From contig JAEUUT010000058.1 in the NCBI GenBank assembly GCA_016787415.1, positions 1 to 42,050 on the forward strand: a DNA stretch of 42,050 bases, in the 5' to 3' direction. Below, piece by piece: positions 1-9,362 of this stretch; position 1 is the stretch's first letter; the number at the start of each line of letters is the position of its first letter. The position numbers and the translations under genes were made by a program. Under the pieces are notes generated by a model, which was not told the origin of the DNA, did no database searches, and saw nothing but the letters and a program-made list of their open reading frames with translations. Source of the stretch: Saprospiraceae bacterium. Lineage in GTDB: Bacteria > Bacteroidota > Bacteroidia > Chitinophagales > Saprospiraceae.

Positions 1-3000
1 TCACAGGCAGTCGTAAACAAGTATGTGTATCGGCAATTGTACGACCTCACCCCATTCCTGGCGCGAGAATTCCAGCAATACAACCGATTTGTCCTGAAAG
101 GATCGTATAAATCCAGTACGAGTTCTGAAATTTCACTCGGAACATTCAACCTGCCGCAGGGATCGGTGCGCGTCACGGCTGGCGGGCAATTGCTTCGAGA
201 GGGTGTCGATTACCAGATAGACTACAATATCGGTAAGGTGCGCATTCTGAACGACGCTATCTTGCAGTCGGGCCAGAATGTAAACGTCAGTTTTGAAGAC
301 AATACCTTGTTTGGATTCCAAAGCCGCACGATGTTGGGGGCTCGTTTCGACTACGAACTGAGCAAGGACGTCAACATCGGTGCCACGTACATGAACCTGT
401 TCGAGCGCCCGCTGACGCAGAAGGTAAATTTCGGCGACGACCCGATCAACAACAAAATGTACGGGCTTGATGTCAGCATTTCCAAAGATGCCCCCTGGTT
501 GACCAAATTGGTGGATAAAATTCCATTTATCGATACCAAAGAGCCATCCAGCATCACTGCCCAGGCCGAGGTGGCAGCCCTCCAGCCCGGCCACAACAAA
601 GCCATCAACCAGGGCGGCGACAAAGGCGGTACCGTGTACCTTGACGACTTTGAAGGCAGCACGGCCAACCTGCCGCTTTCCAACCCGGCCAATTCCTGGG
701 TGATTGCCTCGGTGCCGCAAGGCGATCTGACTGAATTCCCGGAAGGAAATGATACCACACTGGCCCTGGGCGCCAACCGTGCAGGCCTATCCTGGTACAT
801 CGCCGACCCCAGCGCCCGCGACCAGGTGGATGGCACCAACCCTTACACCACACAAATCCAGTATCAGGACATTTTCCCGAACCGGCAATTGACGCCGCTG
901 GAACAATCGGCGCTGCGCCCGCTCGACGTGACGATTTACCCGCGCGAACGCGGCCCCTACAACTTCGATGTGCCGGGCGGTTATATGGGCAAGTCGGCAG
1001 GTCTGACTACCAGCGGTCAACTCGATCAGCCGGGTACCCGTTGGGCAGGTTTTATGCGTGGCCTCAATACCAACGACTTCGAAGCCGCCAACATCGAATT
1101 CGTCGAGTTCTGGGTGCTGAACCCCTACATGGAGAAGAACGACAATACCAACATTTCTGATGATGGTAATATGTTCATTGACCTTGGAACGATTTCGGAA
1201 GACATCATGCGCGACTCGCGCCAGTTTTTTGAAAACACACTTCCGACTGGCCCGGGCACGGGCGCTACCGCTCCTACTCCCTGGGGCCGCGTTCCGGTGC
1301 AAACGCCTGTGGTAAATGCATTCGACAACGATCCCGCTAAACGGGAACTTCAAGACCTGGGCCTGGACGGCCTGAATAACGACGGCGAACGACAGTATTT
1401 TGCAGACTATGTCAACGCCATCATGGCTTCCTCGCTGAGCCCGAATGCGAAGCAGGATATTATGGATGACGTATCCAACGACGACTTCGTGTATTTCCGC
1501 GATAGCCGTTTCGAAGGTGTCAACCCGGGCCTGCTGGCGCGCTACCGCCGTTTCAACAACCAGCAAGGCAACTCGCCGGTAAATAATACCAGCAACCTCA
1601 ACCCTTCGGCTACCAACCTGCCCGATATGGAGGACCTGGACCGCAACAACTCGCTGAACGAAAACGAATCGTATTACCGGTATAAAATCAAGTTTAAAAG
1701 TAGAGATCAGCAAATTCCGGTTACCATGGAGTCGTATCGCGGCCTCGACCTCGATGATCCGCAAATGCAGGAACTGGTTACTGACACCGTGATTTTCCGC
1801 CGAAACGGCCAGCATTATGTATGGTATCGCTTCAAACTGCCGCTCGACTATTCGCAGCGCCAGCAGGTAGGCGGTATTCAGGATCTGCGTTCGGTGCGTT
1901 TTGTACGTATGTTGTGGAAAGGATTTACCGAACAAACCACTTTCCGCTTCGCTACCCTCGAACTCGGCCGCAACCAGTGGCGCCGCTTCAAACAGGCGCT
2001 TCCGCAAATCGATGTGCCAAGCGGTACCGTGTGCGACGTAGGTTTTTCGCCTATTCCTTTCGACATCAACTCCGTAAGCATCGAGGAAAACTCCGCGCGT
2101 ACGCCGTTTAACTACACCATTCCTTTTGGCATACAGCGCGAGCAATCGGTCGGCGCTTTCCCCGACATTTTACAGAACGAGCAATCCCTGTCGATGAGCG
2201 TATGCAGCCTTGGCTATTGCGATGCGCGTGCCGTATTCAAAAGCCTGAACCTCGACCTGCGCCAGTATGAAAGCCTCAAAATGTTCGTACACGCCGAACA
2301 ACAGGATGAAGTCAACTTCCCGTTTGACAGCAGCGACCTGACCATTTTCATGCGCCTGGGCTCCGACTATGTGAATAACTACTATGAGTACGAAGTACCC
2401 TTGTATCCATCCCAAAGAGCAAACATAGTCAATGCCTCGCCGGATAGCCGACAATATAAAGACGAGGTATGGAGGCCGGAGAACAGTTTCAATTTTCCTC
2501 TTGACTTATTAACAGAGGTAAAAAAACAGCGCAATGCCAGCGGCACAACCGACCCGATTTTTGTAATTCCCGACCCTAACAACCCTCGAAACAAGGTAAA
2601 AGTGGTAGGTAATCCGAATCTTGGTTATGTAAAAGGCGTCATGGTGGGTGTGCGCAACGTCGATCCGGAAAAACAACAGCATTGCGTGGAAGTGTGGCTC
2701 AATGAGTTGCGCCTCAACGGCTTCAACGAACGCGGTGGATACGCCGGTCTGGCGCGGGTGGATATGAAACTGGCCGACTTCGGCAACGTTTCGCTGGCCG
2801 GAAACTACACCAGTATCGGCTGGGGTAGCCTCGAACAAAAACTCATCCAGCGCCAGCGCGAGGAAGTGATTCAAGTAGACGTTTCTACCAACCTCGAACT
2901 GGGCAAATTCCTTCCGGAAAAATCGGGCTTGAAAGTGCCGTTCTACGCGCAGTATTCTAACATCACCCGCAACCCGGAATACGACCCGTACGATCTGGAC

Positions 3001-5718
3001 ATCAAACTGAAGGACAAGATTCGCGACGAGGCCGACCCGGCAAAAAAAGAAGAAATCCGCACCCTGGCACAAGATGTGACCACGATCAAAGGTTTCAACT
3101 TTACCAATGTGCGCAAGGAACGCAAAGGCGGCGCCCGCAAAGTTCCGCTCCCCTGGAACGTCGAAAACTTCAGCCTGACCTATGCATTTAACCAGCAAAA
3201 ACGCCGCACACCATTCCTGGTCAATGACGAACAGAATCGTTACAAAGGCGCGCTCGACTGGCAGTATGCTACGGGCCTGAAGCCGATTACGCCGTTTAAA
3301 AAACTTGTCAAAAACGACAAGTACCTGAAGTTCATTTCGGAATTCAATTTGAATCCGATTCCGAATACTTACGGCTTCAGCAGTAATATGGAGCGCTTGG
3401 CAGGCATCACCACCTATCGTTTCGCAGGCGAAGACCCCTCCCTGAATACCTATTACAACCGTCGTTTTACCTGGGATCGCAACTACGACCTTGGCTGGGA
3501 TATTTCCAAGTCGCTGCGCTTCAACTTCGACGCTACAGCCCGCAGCCTGATAGATGAACCGCTGGAATACAATGGAGATGGTTCAGTTGTGTCAAAACAA
3601 CAACGCCGTGACTCCATTTTCACCAATATTCTCAAACTGGGTCGCCCGAAAAATTACAACCACACGGCCAGCCTCAACTGGACACTGCCGTTCAAGCAGA
3701 TCCCGATGATGGACTGGGTGTCGATGAAAGCCACCTACACCGCCGGGTACACCTGGACGGCGCAGTCGCTGAAATTGCAGTACCTCGATGCCGGCGATTA
3801 TGCCGATATCGTCAATTCGCGCAGCCTGGGTAATGTGATTCAAAACAACAATACCCGCCAAATCAACGGTGATCTGAACTTCGAAGGTTTGTACAACAAA
3901 AGCAAATACCTGCAAAAGATCAACAAGCCGGCTAAAAAGACTTCTTCCAAAGACAAAAAGACCTCCGATGACAGCACCGGCGGCCTAAATGCGGACGAAG
4001 AAGGCGGCGGAGGCAAAACGGCTAAAAACAACAACAAAAAATCTGGCGGCAAAAACGAACCTAAAGGCCGAAATACCGACTCCAAAGACTTGTCCGAAAA
4101 ATCTGCAGAAAGTGTGCGACCTGCAGAAGGCGGTGATGACAAAACGGCTGGGGCTCCGGATAAAGCCGGCGAAAAAAACAGCAAAGAGAAAAACACGAAA
4201 GATTCCAAAGAGGGCGGCGACAGCAAGACCAAAAACAAGGACCGTCAGCCTTCGATTGCCGAGCGTATTGCACTGCGCCCGCTGATGCTGATCCGAAAAG
4301 GCAGGTTTACCTATAGCGAAAACTTCAACACGGTGGTACCCGGGTTTACTCCCGATACCAAACTGATGGGTTTGAGCGAAGGTTTTGCCGCACCGGGCTG
4401 GGCATTTGTAGCAGGCGTACAACCTGGTACCGACTGGCTCGACAAGGCCGCCGAAAAAGGATGGATTACACAGCGCCCTGAACTCAACCAGCAGGTGATG
4501 CGCAATTATACCCAGAATTTCGATGCAGGCCTGACGGTAGAGCCGTTTCAGGATTTCCGCATCGAACTGACGGCTAATAAACAGTATTCCCGCAATTCCA
4601 CCGAACTGTTCAAGGATCAAAACTTCCTGCTCGACCCGAATGAGGTGCAGTTCGAACACCGTGCCCAGCGCGACCTGGGTAGTTATACGGTATCGTATTT
4701 CGCTATGAACACACTGTTCGACAAAAACCTCAACGGTATTTTCAACCGCTATGAAGAATATCGCAAGGTGATTTCACAACGCCTGGGAACAGACATTGGA
4801 GTGCTCGACCCGCATGAAACAGATGAAGGATATGCAAAAGGCTTTGGTAAAATTCAGCAGCAGGTACTGATCCCTGCATTTATCGCAGCATACTCAGATG
4901 CCAATCCGCAAACAGTGGGCTTGAATATTTTCAAAACCCGTCCGGCTGTCAACTGGAAACTGAACTACAACGGCCTTTCCAAAGTGGGTAACCTGGATAA
5001 GATTTTTTCCAGCGTGCAAATCTCGCATGGATACAAAAGCACCTTGACGGTCAATTCCTACAATACCGACATTTTCTACGACCCAACCAATCCGTACACC
5101 ATCGATCCGCTGAACTCCAACTATGTGGCGCGTTTTGAGATTCCACAGGTGGTGATTACCGAACAGTTGCAGCCCATGCTGGGTATCGATGTCAAGTTGA
5201 AAAATGACATGACGTTTAAGACGGACCTGAAAAAAAGCCGTACGCTGGCCATGTCGTTTATCGACTACCGCCTGGCCGAAACGCAGTCGGAGAGTTATAC
5301 CGTAGGCTTTGGATATCGCATCAAGGATGTGAACATTCCATTCCTGACAGGTAAGAAAGCGAAAAAAACGAGCAGTAAATCGAAATCGAAAAAGAAACCC
5401 GCTCCCAAACCCGATGCTTCTCCGACCCGTCCTGCTCCGGCAGCCGGTGGTTCGCAGCCAAACGATGTCAACATCAAATTCGACTTCGAAGTACGCGACG
5501 ATATCACCATCAATCACCAACTCGACCAGTTGGTGGAAGCCATTCCGACGCGTGGGGCTCGTACGATCAGCATCAACCCTTCGGTGGAATACGCACTGAA
5601 CCGTCGACTGAAACTGCGCCTGTTTACCGACTACCGTAAAACGGTACCGAAAACGTCGCAGTCATTCCCGATTACCACCCTGAGTTCGGGTGTTACGGTG
5701 CAGTTCCAGTTGAATTAA
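1..5718 (+). CDS. sprA: T9SS outer-membrane translocon SprA, C-terminal part (5' end outside window)
   Basis: The reading frame is open from the first base to the TAA at 5716-5718, so about 1905 residues of a larger protein are visible and the true start lies upstream. SprA is the very large outer-membrane beta-barrel through which type IX secretion cargo leaves the cell; it is also needed for gliding in Bacteroidota. The visible part is rich in alternating polar/aromatic strands, Asn and Asp, and ends in the beta-strand GVTVQFQLN, typical of a barrel's last strand. Two Lys/Ser/Gly-rich low-complexity stretches stand out: about 3926-4250 (around 105 residues, e.g. KKTSSKDKKTSDD) and about 5350-5455 (SKSKSKKKPAPKPD). 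They are probably loops between barrel strands (inference). Identification rests on overall recognition of SprA-type sequence such as GGTVYLDDFEGS and the length; confident. Confidence 0.93.
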   Translation, partial: SQAVVNKYVYRQLYDLTPFLAREFQQYNRFVLKGSYKSSTSSEISLGTFNLPQGSVRVTAGGQLLREGVDYQIDYNIGKVRILNDAILQSGQNVNVSFEDNTLFGFQSRTMLGARFDYELSKDVNIGATYMNLFERPLTQKVNFGDDPINNKMYGLDVSISKDAPWLTKLVDKIPFIDTKEPSSITAQAEVAALQPGHNKAINQGGDKGGTVYLDDFEGSTANLPLSNPANSWVIASVPQGDLTEFPEGNDTTLALGANRAGLSWYIADPSARDQVDGTNPYTTQIQYQDIFPNRQLTPLEQSALRPLDVTIYPRERGPYNFDVPGGYMGKSAGLTTSGQLDQPGTRWAGFMRGLNTNDFEAANIEFVEFWVLNPYMEKNDNTNISDDGNMFIDLGTISEDIMRDSRQFFENTLPTGPGTGATAPTPWGRVPVQTPVVNAFDNDPAKRELQDLGLDGLNNDGERQYFADYVNAIMASSLSPNAKQDIMDDVSNDDFVYFRDSRFEGVNPGLLARYRRFNNQQGNSPVNNTSNLNPSATNLPDMEDLDRNNSLNENESYYRYKIKFKSRDQQIPVTMESYRGLDLDDPQMQELVTDTVIFRRNGQHYVWYRFKLPLDYSQRQQVGGIQDLRSVRFVRMLWKGFTEQTTFRFATLELGRNQWRRFKQALPQIDVPSGTVCDVGFSPIPFDINSVSIEENSARTPFNYTIPFGIQREQSVGAFPDILQNEQSLSMSVCSLGYCDARAVFKSLNLDLRQYESLKMFVHAEQQDEVNFPFDSSDLTIFMRLGSDYVNNYYEYEVPLYPSQRANIVNASPDSRQYKDEVWRPENSFNFPLDLLTEVKKQRNASGTTDPIFVIPDPNNPRNKVKVVGNPNLGYVKGVMVGVRNVDPEKQQHCVEVWLNELRLNGFNERGGYAGLARVDMKLADFGNVSLAGNYTSIGWGSLEQKLIQRQREEVIQVDVSTNLELGKFLPEKSGLKVPFYAQYSNITRNPEYDPYDLDIKLKDKIRDEADPAKKEEIRTLAQDVTTIKGFNFTNVRKERKGGARKVPLPWNVENFSLTYAFNQQKRRTPFLVNDEQNRYKGALDWQYATGLKPITPFKKLVKNDKYLKFISEFNLNPIPNTYGFSSNMERLAGITTYRFAGEDPSLNTYYNRRFTWDRNYDLGWDISKSLRFNFDATARSLIDEPLEYNGDGSVVSKQQRRDSIFTNILKLGRPKNYNHTASLNWTLPFKQIPMMDWVSMKATYTAGYTWTAQSLKLQYLDAGDYADIVNSRSLGNVIQNNNTRQINGDLNFEGLYNKSKYLQKINKPAKKTSSKDKKTSDDSTGGLNADEEGGGGKTAKNNNKKSGGKNEPKGRNTDSKDLSEKSAESVRPAEGGDDKTAGAPDKAGEKNSKEKNTKDSKEGGDSKTKNKDRQPSIAERIALRPLMLIRKGRFTYSENFNTVVPGFTPDTKLMGLSEGFAAPGWAFVAGVQPGTDWLDKAAEKGWITQRPELNQQVMRNYTQNFDAGLTVEPFQDFRIELTANKQYSRNSTELFKDQNFLLDPNEVQFEHRAQRDLGSYTVSYFAMNTLFDKNLNGIFNRYEEYRKVISQRLGTDIGVLDPHETDEGYAKGFGKIQQQVLIPAFIAAYSDANPQTVGLNIFKTRPAVNWKLNYNGLSKVGNLDKIFSSVQISHGYKSTLTVNSYNTDIFYDPTNPYTIDPLNSNYVARFEIPQVVITEQLQPMLGIDVKLKNDMTFKTDLKKSRTLAMSFIDYRLAETQSESYTVGFGYRIKDVNIPFLTGKKAKKTSSKSKSKKKPAPKPDASPTRPAPAAGGSQPNDVNIKFDFEVRDDITINHQLDQLVEAIPTRGARTISINPSVEYALNRRLKLRLFTDYRKTVPKTSQSFPITTLSSGVTVQFQLN

Positions 5719-5773
5719 CAGCGCAAGGGGCCGGTTTCAAAACAAGCGCAAAATTCTATTTCATGGAGATGCC

Positions 5774-5806
5774 AGACCTTCCAGGTTTCTAAAATCTGGA
5801 AGGTCT
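5774..5806. terminator. Perfect-looking hairpin between convergent genes
   Basis: The arm AGACCTTCCAGGTTT (5774-5788) pairs with AAATCTGGAAGGTCT (5792-5806) over 15 positions with one G-T pair and a 3-base loop. It lies 56 bases after the sprA stop and 39 bases before the stop of the opposing gene. There is no long T tract, so it is either a weak bidirectional terminator or a dispersed palindromic repeat. Its position between two converging genes fits termination; the assignment is inference. Confidence 0.5.
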
Positions 5807-5844
5807 ACAAGCATCACAACATTTATCCAGATTTTAGCCTGCTT

Positions 5845-8139
5845 TTAGCGCACCAGTGCCACTGCTCCAGTGATCCTTTTCCACTCCAGGGGGCGCTGTA
5901 CAGGAGCCAGTTGCAGTTCCGCGTCGAAAAGATACACGCCGGGTGGCAACTCCCGCCCATTTAACCGCCCATCCCAACCCTGGGCAGGGTCCAGGCTTTC
6001 AAACAGCAAATTTCCCCAGCGATCGTATATGCGCAGCATACCTGCCAATACAGGACAACCTGCATACAATCGAAATATTTCCCCGCCCCGTATGCTTCCC
6101 GGGGCAAATGCATTGGGGGCGTACACCAGGCATTCGCTGCAATCGGCAGCATGCACCACGATGGAATCGGAAAAAGTGCAATTTCCAGCGCTCATACGCA
6201 AGATGTACAACCCTGGCGACTGAACGTTAATTTGCGAACCTGTCTCACCCGTGCTCCAGCGCAATTCATAGTCGGCAGCAGCAGGCGGAGAAGAGAGGCG
6301 AATAACAGCATCCGGGCAAATCAGGGTGTCCGGACCCAATTCAATGATTGCCGCACTCAAAAGCGACACTTCTATGGCGTCTGTAGCAGTGCAAATATCT
6401 GTAACGGTAACTGCATAAGTCCCGGGATTGAAAACGGACAGTTGCGGACCCATATCGCCTGTACTCCAGATAAATTCAGCGCCGGGAATTTGTCCAGCCT
6501 GTAGCAATAAAGTATCGCCTGGGCACAGAGTGGTATCGGAGCCCAGCGTTATTGGCGGCGGAGTAGCCACTGTTATCATTTGTATAGCCGTGTCTCGGCA
6601 GCCTGCGAGGTTGAAAATATGTCGTACCGGGTAGGTTCCGGATTGGGCGTAGCGCACATTTTCCACCGCAGCCCCACTGGCCCGCAGCGGGACAGCCCCT
6701 TCAAAAAGCCATTCGGAAGTGCCAAAAACGGGGTCGTCAAGCCCAGCATTCCTTTTGAAATTTACAGTATTTCCCGCACAAATCACCGTATCACTCAGTT
6801 GAAAACCAGCATTTGCAGAAGCGATTTCAATACATTCATCGGTCACGTCCAGGGCAATGTTAGTGCTGACAAGCGTTTCAGTTTGAAGGCACATGGCGGG
6901 TGTGCTTTGCCAGTTAATGGGTTGCGGCATCAGCAAGGTGTCATCTAATTGCAGGTGGCATAGGGCAGGAAAAAAACAAGCATCAAAAATTTGTCCGTCG
7001 GTACCGGAACGCGTCATAAAAAAATGATCGGCACGAATACCCGCCACACGAGCATATCCTGTTGCCGGTGAGGTGGCGGCCAATTGCGCAAATGGCCCGG
7101 CGAAATAAACTTCTTCCTGTAGAAAATGGCCTTGCAGGTCGAATGCCAGCACGTTTTTTTCACCGCCACTGGTATAAAACATGGCAAACAAACGTGTTTC
7201 ATCGGCTGAAACGGCCAGCTCCTGCCCCATGATATTGGGCAAAAACGGAGTGACACCCAGCCCGGCAGATTTAAACCACAGCCAGTTCAACTGTGCATCC
7301 ATTACCCCAAGGCCCGTCCAGGTAATATCACTGGCGCTGCACCTGAATGCAATATTACCGTTGGAAAGCGGCACAAGCGCAGCGAGATGAACGACAGGGA
7401 AGTAGGCAACCTGCAACACCTCGCCACTGGCAGCCATGCGAAAAAGAATGGTATGCACCGGCCCGATCAGGGTGCCTCCAATAATTTTTGATACCGACAA
7501 GGCCAGCACGATGTTGCCATTAGCACAGGTAGCCATGGACTCCACCGTGTAATAATCCATGTCGCCCGCTTCGAGCCATTGTTCCCAAATGACTTGTCCG
7601 GCGTTGCTGACTTTGCCCAAAAAAACCTTTCTGACACCTTTGCCATTGGCGGCGTAATAGACGTTGCCGGCGTCTGAGCACACCTTGCTGTTGCGCCAAA
7701 GGCAAGAAGCGTATTTGGCCCATTGAGGCGTTCCGTCGAGCGCGGTTTTGAGTAAAATTCCGGCGGTTTCGTTGGTGTTTTGCTCTTTTGAAGCGGCAAT
7801 AATGAGCCCGCCATCGCCCGTAGTCCGGATGCTGTTGGCTCTTGGAAAATAAAAATTGGGATCGACGGCCGTGTATGTTTTACTCCACAGCAGGTTGCCG
7901 TCCAAATCGGAATGCAAAACGAAGGTGCGCGGGCCTCCGCTTTGCACAGAACCTGTGAGGAAATATCCCTGAGACACATCCGAATAAATATCATGCGGAA
8001 TGATAAAACCGCTATCTACCAGGGAAAATTTTTTCTGAAACCCCTGGCAGTATGTATCATGAAAACACGGTAGCAGTATCAGTACAGTGAGTGCCGCGAA
8101 TCTTGAAAAATAGGCAATATGAGAAGGGATACCTGTCAC
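5845..8139 (-). CDS. Secreted multidomain protein with gliding-motility-associated (CHU_C, T9SS type B) C-terminal domain
   Basis: A 764-residue protein with a GTG start at 8139; no in-frame ATG lies near it. A hydrophobic signal peptide (AALTVLILLPCF) is followed by about 400 residues with the repetitive strand pattern of a beta-propeller (recurring 'GNIVLALS', 'GNIAFRCS', 'GLIIAASKEQ'). Three Ig/PKD-like modules follow, each opening with a D-T-x-x-C-x-G/D motif (DTVICAGN, DTTLCPGDT, DTLICPDA) and containing 'WSTG' turns. The last 90 residues (VYAPNAFAPGS ... IYDRWGNLLFES ... GWDGRLNGRELPPGVYLF) are a classic CHU_C domain, the signal recognised by the type IX secretion system. The substrate or adhesive role is unknown. 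It sits next to, and converges on, sprA, the translocon that would export it, but T9SS cargo genes are scattered, so the neighbourhood proves little. Confidence 0.88.
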   Translation of the reverse strand: MTGIPSHIAYFSRFAALTVLILLPCFHDTYCQGFQKKFSLVDSGFIIPHDIYSDVSQGYFLTGSVQSGGPRTFVLHSDLDGNLLWSKTYTAVDPNFYFPRANSIRTTGDGGLIIAASKEQNTNETAGILLKTALDGTPQWAKYASCLWRNSKVCSDAGNVYYAANGKGVRKVFLGKVSNAGQVIWEQWLEAGDMDYYTVESMATCANGNIVLALSVSKIIGGTLIGPVHTILFRMAASGEVLQVAYFPVVHLAALVPLSNGNIAFRCSASDITWTGLGVMDAQLNWLWFKSAGLGVTPFLPNIMGQELAVSADETRLFAMFYTSGGEKNVLAFDLQGHFLQEEVYFAGPFAQLAATSPATGYARVAGIRADHFFMTRSGTDGQIFDACFFPALCHLQLDDTLLMPQPINWQSTPAMCLQTETLVSTNIALDVTDECIEIASANAGFQLSDTVICAGNTVNFKRNAGLDDPVFGTSEWLFEGAVPLRASGAAVENVRYAQSGTYPVRHIFNLAGCRDTAIQMITVATPPPITLGSDTTLCPGDTLLLQAGQIPGAEFIWSTGDMGPQLSVFNPGTYAVTVTDICTATDAIEVSLLSAAIIELGPDTLICPDAVIRLSSPPAAADYELRWSTGETGSQINVQSPGLYILRMSAGNCTFSDSIVVHAADCSECLVYAPNAFAPGSIRGGEIFRLYAGCPVLAGMLRIYDRWGNLLFESLDPAQGWDGRLNGRELPPGVYLFDAELQLAPVQRPLEWKRITGAVALVR

Positions 8140-8199
8140 AAAGATGGATTTAACGCCTCTAAAGTATTCTTTTCCACTCTTTTCTGGGTATGTTCGTTT

Positions 8200-8207
8200 T
8201 ACCTTTG
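8200..8207 (+). promoter_or_regulatory. Bacteroidota -7 promoter box TACCTTTG
   Basis: TACCTTTG matches the TAnnTTTG box used by the primary sigma factor of Bacteroidota. It lies 18 bases before the ATG at 8226, in the short divergent space between two genes. It excludes an alternative start at 8190, which would be upstream of the promoter. Confidence 0.6.
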
Positions 8208-8225
8208 CGGCCTATCACAAGAAAA

Positions 8226-9203
8226 ATGCATACATTATCCGACCTCCTTGGAGCCTTGCAGGCATTCGCTGCCGAAAATCCGTTTCCCGATCAACCGGCC
8301 GAATTGTATCAGCCATGCGATTATATGCTGACGCTGGGCGGGAAACGACTGCGACCAGCCATCTTGCTGATGGGTTATGAAATATTTCGCGATGATATAG
8401 AAAAGGCGCTCCCTGCTGCATGGGCTGTAGAATTGTTTCACAATTTTACCCTTATGCACGACGATATTATGGATGCCGCTCCGCTCCGACGTGGACAGGC
8501 TACTGTGCATACCCGCTGGAATACTACTACAGCCATCCTGAGCGGAGATGTAATGTTGATACGGGCTTACCAGATGCTCCACGCTACAGGCCAGCCAGAC
8601 AAGTTGCCTGCGTTGATGCACACGTTTAATCAGGTAGCCACTGAAGTATGTGAAGGCCAGCAAATGGATGTCAATTTTGAAACGCGGGCGGATGTAAGCA
8701 TCCCCGAGTATCTCAAAATGATTGAATTAAAAACGGCCGTTTTGCTGGGAGGGGCATTAAAAATGGGGGCGATCTGCGCCCATGCGCCGGATTCGGACGC
8801 AGAGCACTTGTATCATTTCGGCCGACTTGCCGGCATTGCTTTCCAAATTCAGGATGACTTGCTGGATACCTATGGTGATCCGGAAAAATTTGGCAAGCAG
8901 GTAGGAGGCGATATTTTGCAAAATAAAAAAACGCTGCTCGTTCTGAAAACCCTCGAAACGGCTCCGCAAACCGATTGCAAAGAATTGCAATCCTGGATGC
9001 AGACAGGTACAGAGCAAGCAGATGAAAAAGTGGAGGCTGTTCGCGCCATTTTTAACCGCAATAACATCCCCCAACTCATTGCCCTCGAAAAAGAAAAATA
9101 CCAGGAAGAAGCCTTCCTGCATCTGGCATCTGTACAGGCGCCGGATGAAAGAAAAAGCATGCTCCAAAAAATGATTGAAGATTTATTGGAACGGGAAAGG
9201 TGA
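8226..9203 (+). CDS. Polyprenyl diphosphate synthase (trans-isoprenyl diphosphate synthase)
   Basis: A 325-residue class I prenyltransferase that condenses isopentenyl diphosphate onto an allylic diphosphate in the cytosol, feeding quinone, carotenoid or lipid carrier synthesis. The first Asp-rich motif DDIMD is at residues 79-83, followed by APLRRG. The second, DDLLD, is at residues 210-214 in FQIQDDLLDTYGDP. Upstream Lys/Arg residues of the GGKRLRP motif bind isopentenyl diphosphate. The start was set at 8226 because the -7 box lies at 8200-8207. Chain length cannot be read safely; large aromatic residues just before the first motif (HNFTLMHDD) are typical of farnesyl/geranylgeranyl-type enzymes, so a short-chain product is possible. 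Its TGA stop (9201-9203) lies inside the first arm of a long inverted repeat. Confidence 0.92.
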   Translation: MHTLSDLLGALQAFAAENPFPDQPAELYQPCDYMLTLGGKRLRPAILLMGYEIFRDDIEKALPAAWAVELFHNFTLMHDDIMDAAPLRRGQATVHTRWNTTTAILSGDVMLIRAYQMLHATGQPDKLPALMHTFNQVATEVCEGQQMDVNFETRADVSIPEYLKMIELKTAVLLGGALKMGAICAHAPDSDAEHLYHFGRLAGIAFQIQDDLLDTYGDPEKFGKQVGGDILQNKKTLLVLKTLETAPQTDCKELQSWMQTGTEQADEKVEAVRAIFNRNNIPQLIALEKEKYQEEAFLHLASVQAPDERKSMLQKMIEDLLERER

Positions 9204-9330
9204 GTAGAGAGTTATGAGTGATGAGTTATGAGTTATGAGTGTTTGTGCTGTACGCCCGGCCACTCTATTGATATGGCCATGTGTACAGCACAAACACTCA
9301 TAACTCATAACTCATAACTCTCTACTCACC
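9199..9330. repeat. Heptad-array inverted repeat, word GAGTTAT (element A)
   Basis: The left arm (9199-9253) and right arm (9283-9330) are reverse complements, except that the left carries one extra 7-base unit. Read on the plus strand the left arm is GGTGAGTAGA, then GAGTTAT, GAGTGAT, GAGTTAT, GAGTTAT, then GAGTGTTTGTGCTGTAC. The centre (9254-9282) contains a second stem, GGCCA/TGGCC, around CTCTATTGATA. The element overlaps the stop codon of the upstream gene and fills almost the whole gap to serC. The same element occurs in inverse orientation at 19749-19865. Confidence 0.9.
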
Positions 9331-9362
9331 TCTCTTCCCGCATCATTCACAAATAATTATTG

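Noticed and set aside
787..2145. Long minus-strand reading frame opposite sprA
   Set aside because: It lies wholly within sprA, has no recognisable domain, and its His/Val/Arg-rich composition is the mirror of the sprA codons.
5719..5844. tRNA or small RNA gene between sprA and the cargo gene
   Set aside because: Only a single short hairpin is present, with no cloverleaf or promoter box.
9199..9330. CRISPR array
   Set aside because: Units are 7 bases without spacers and the array is mirrored, so it is not a CRISPR.
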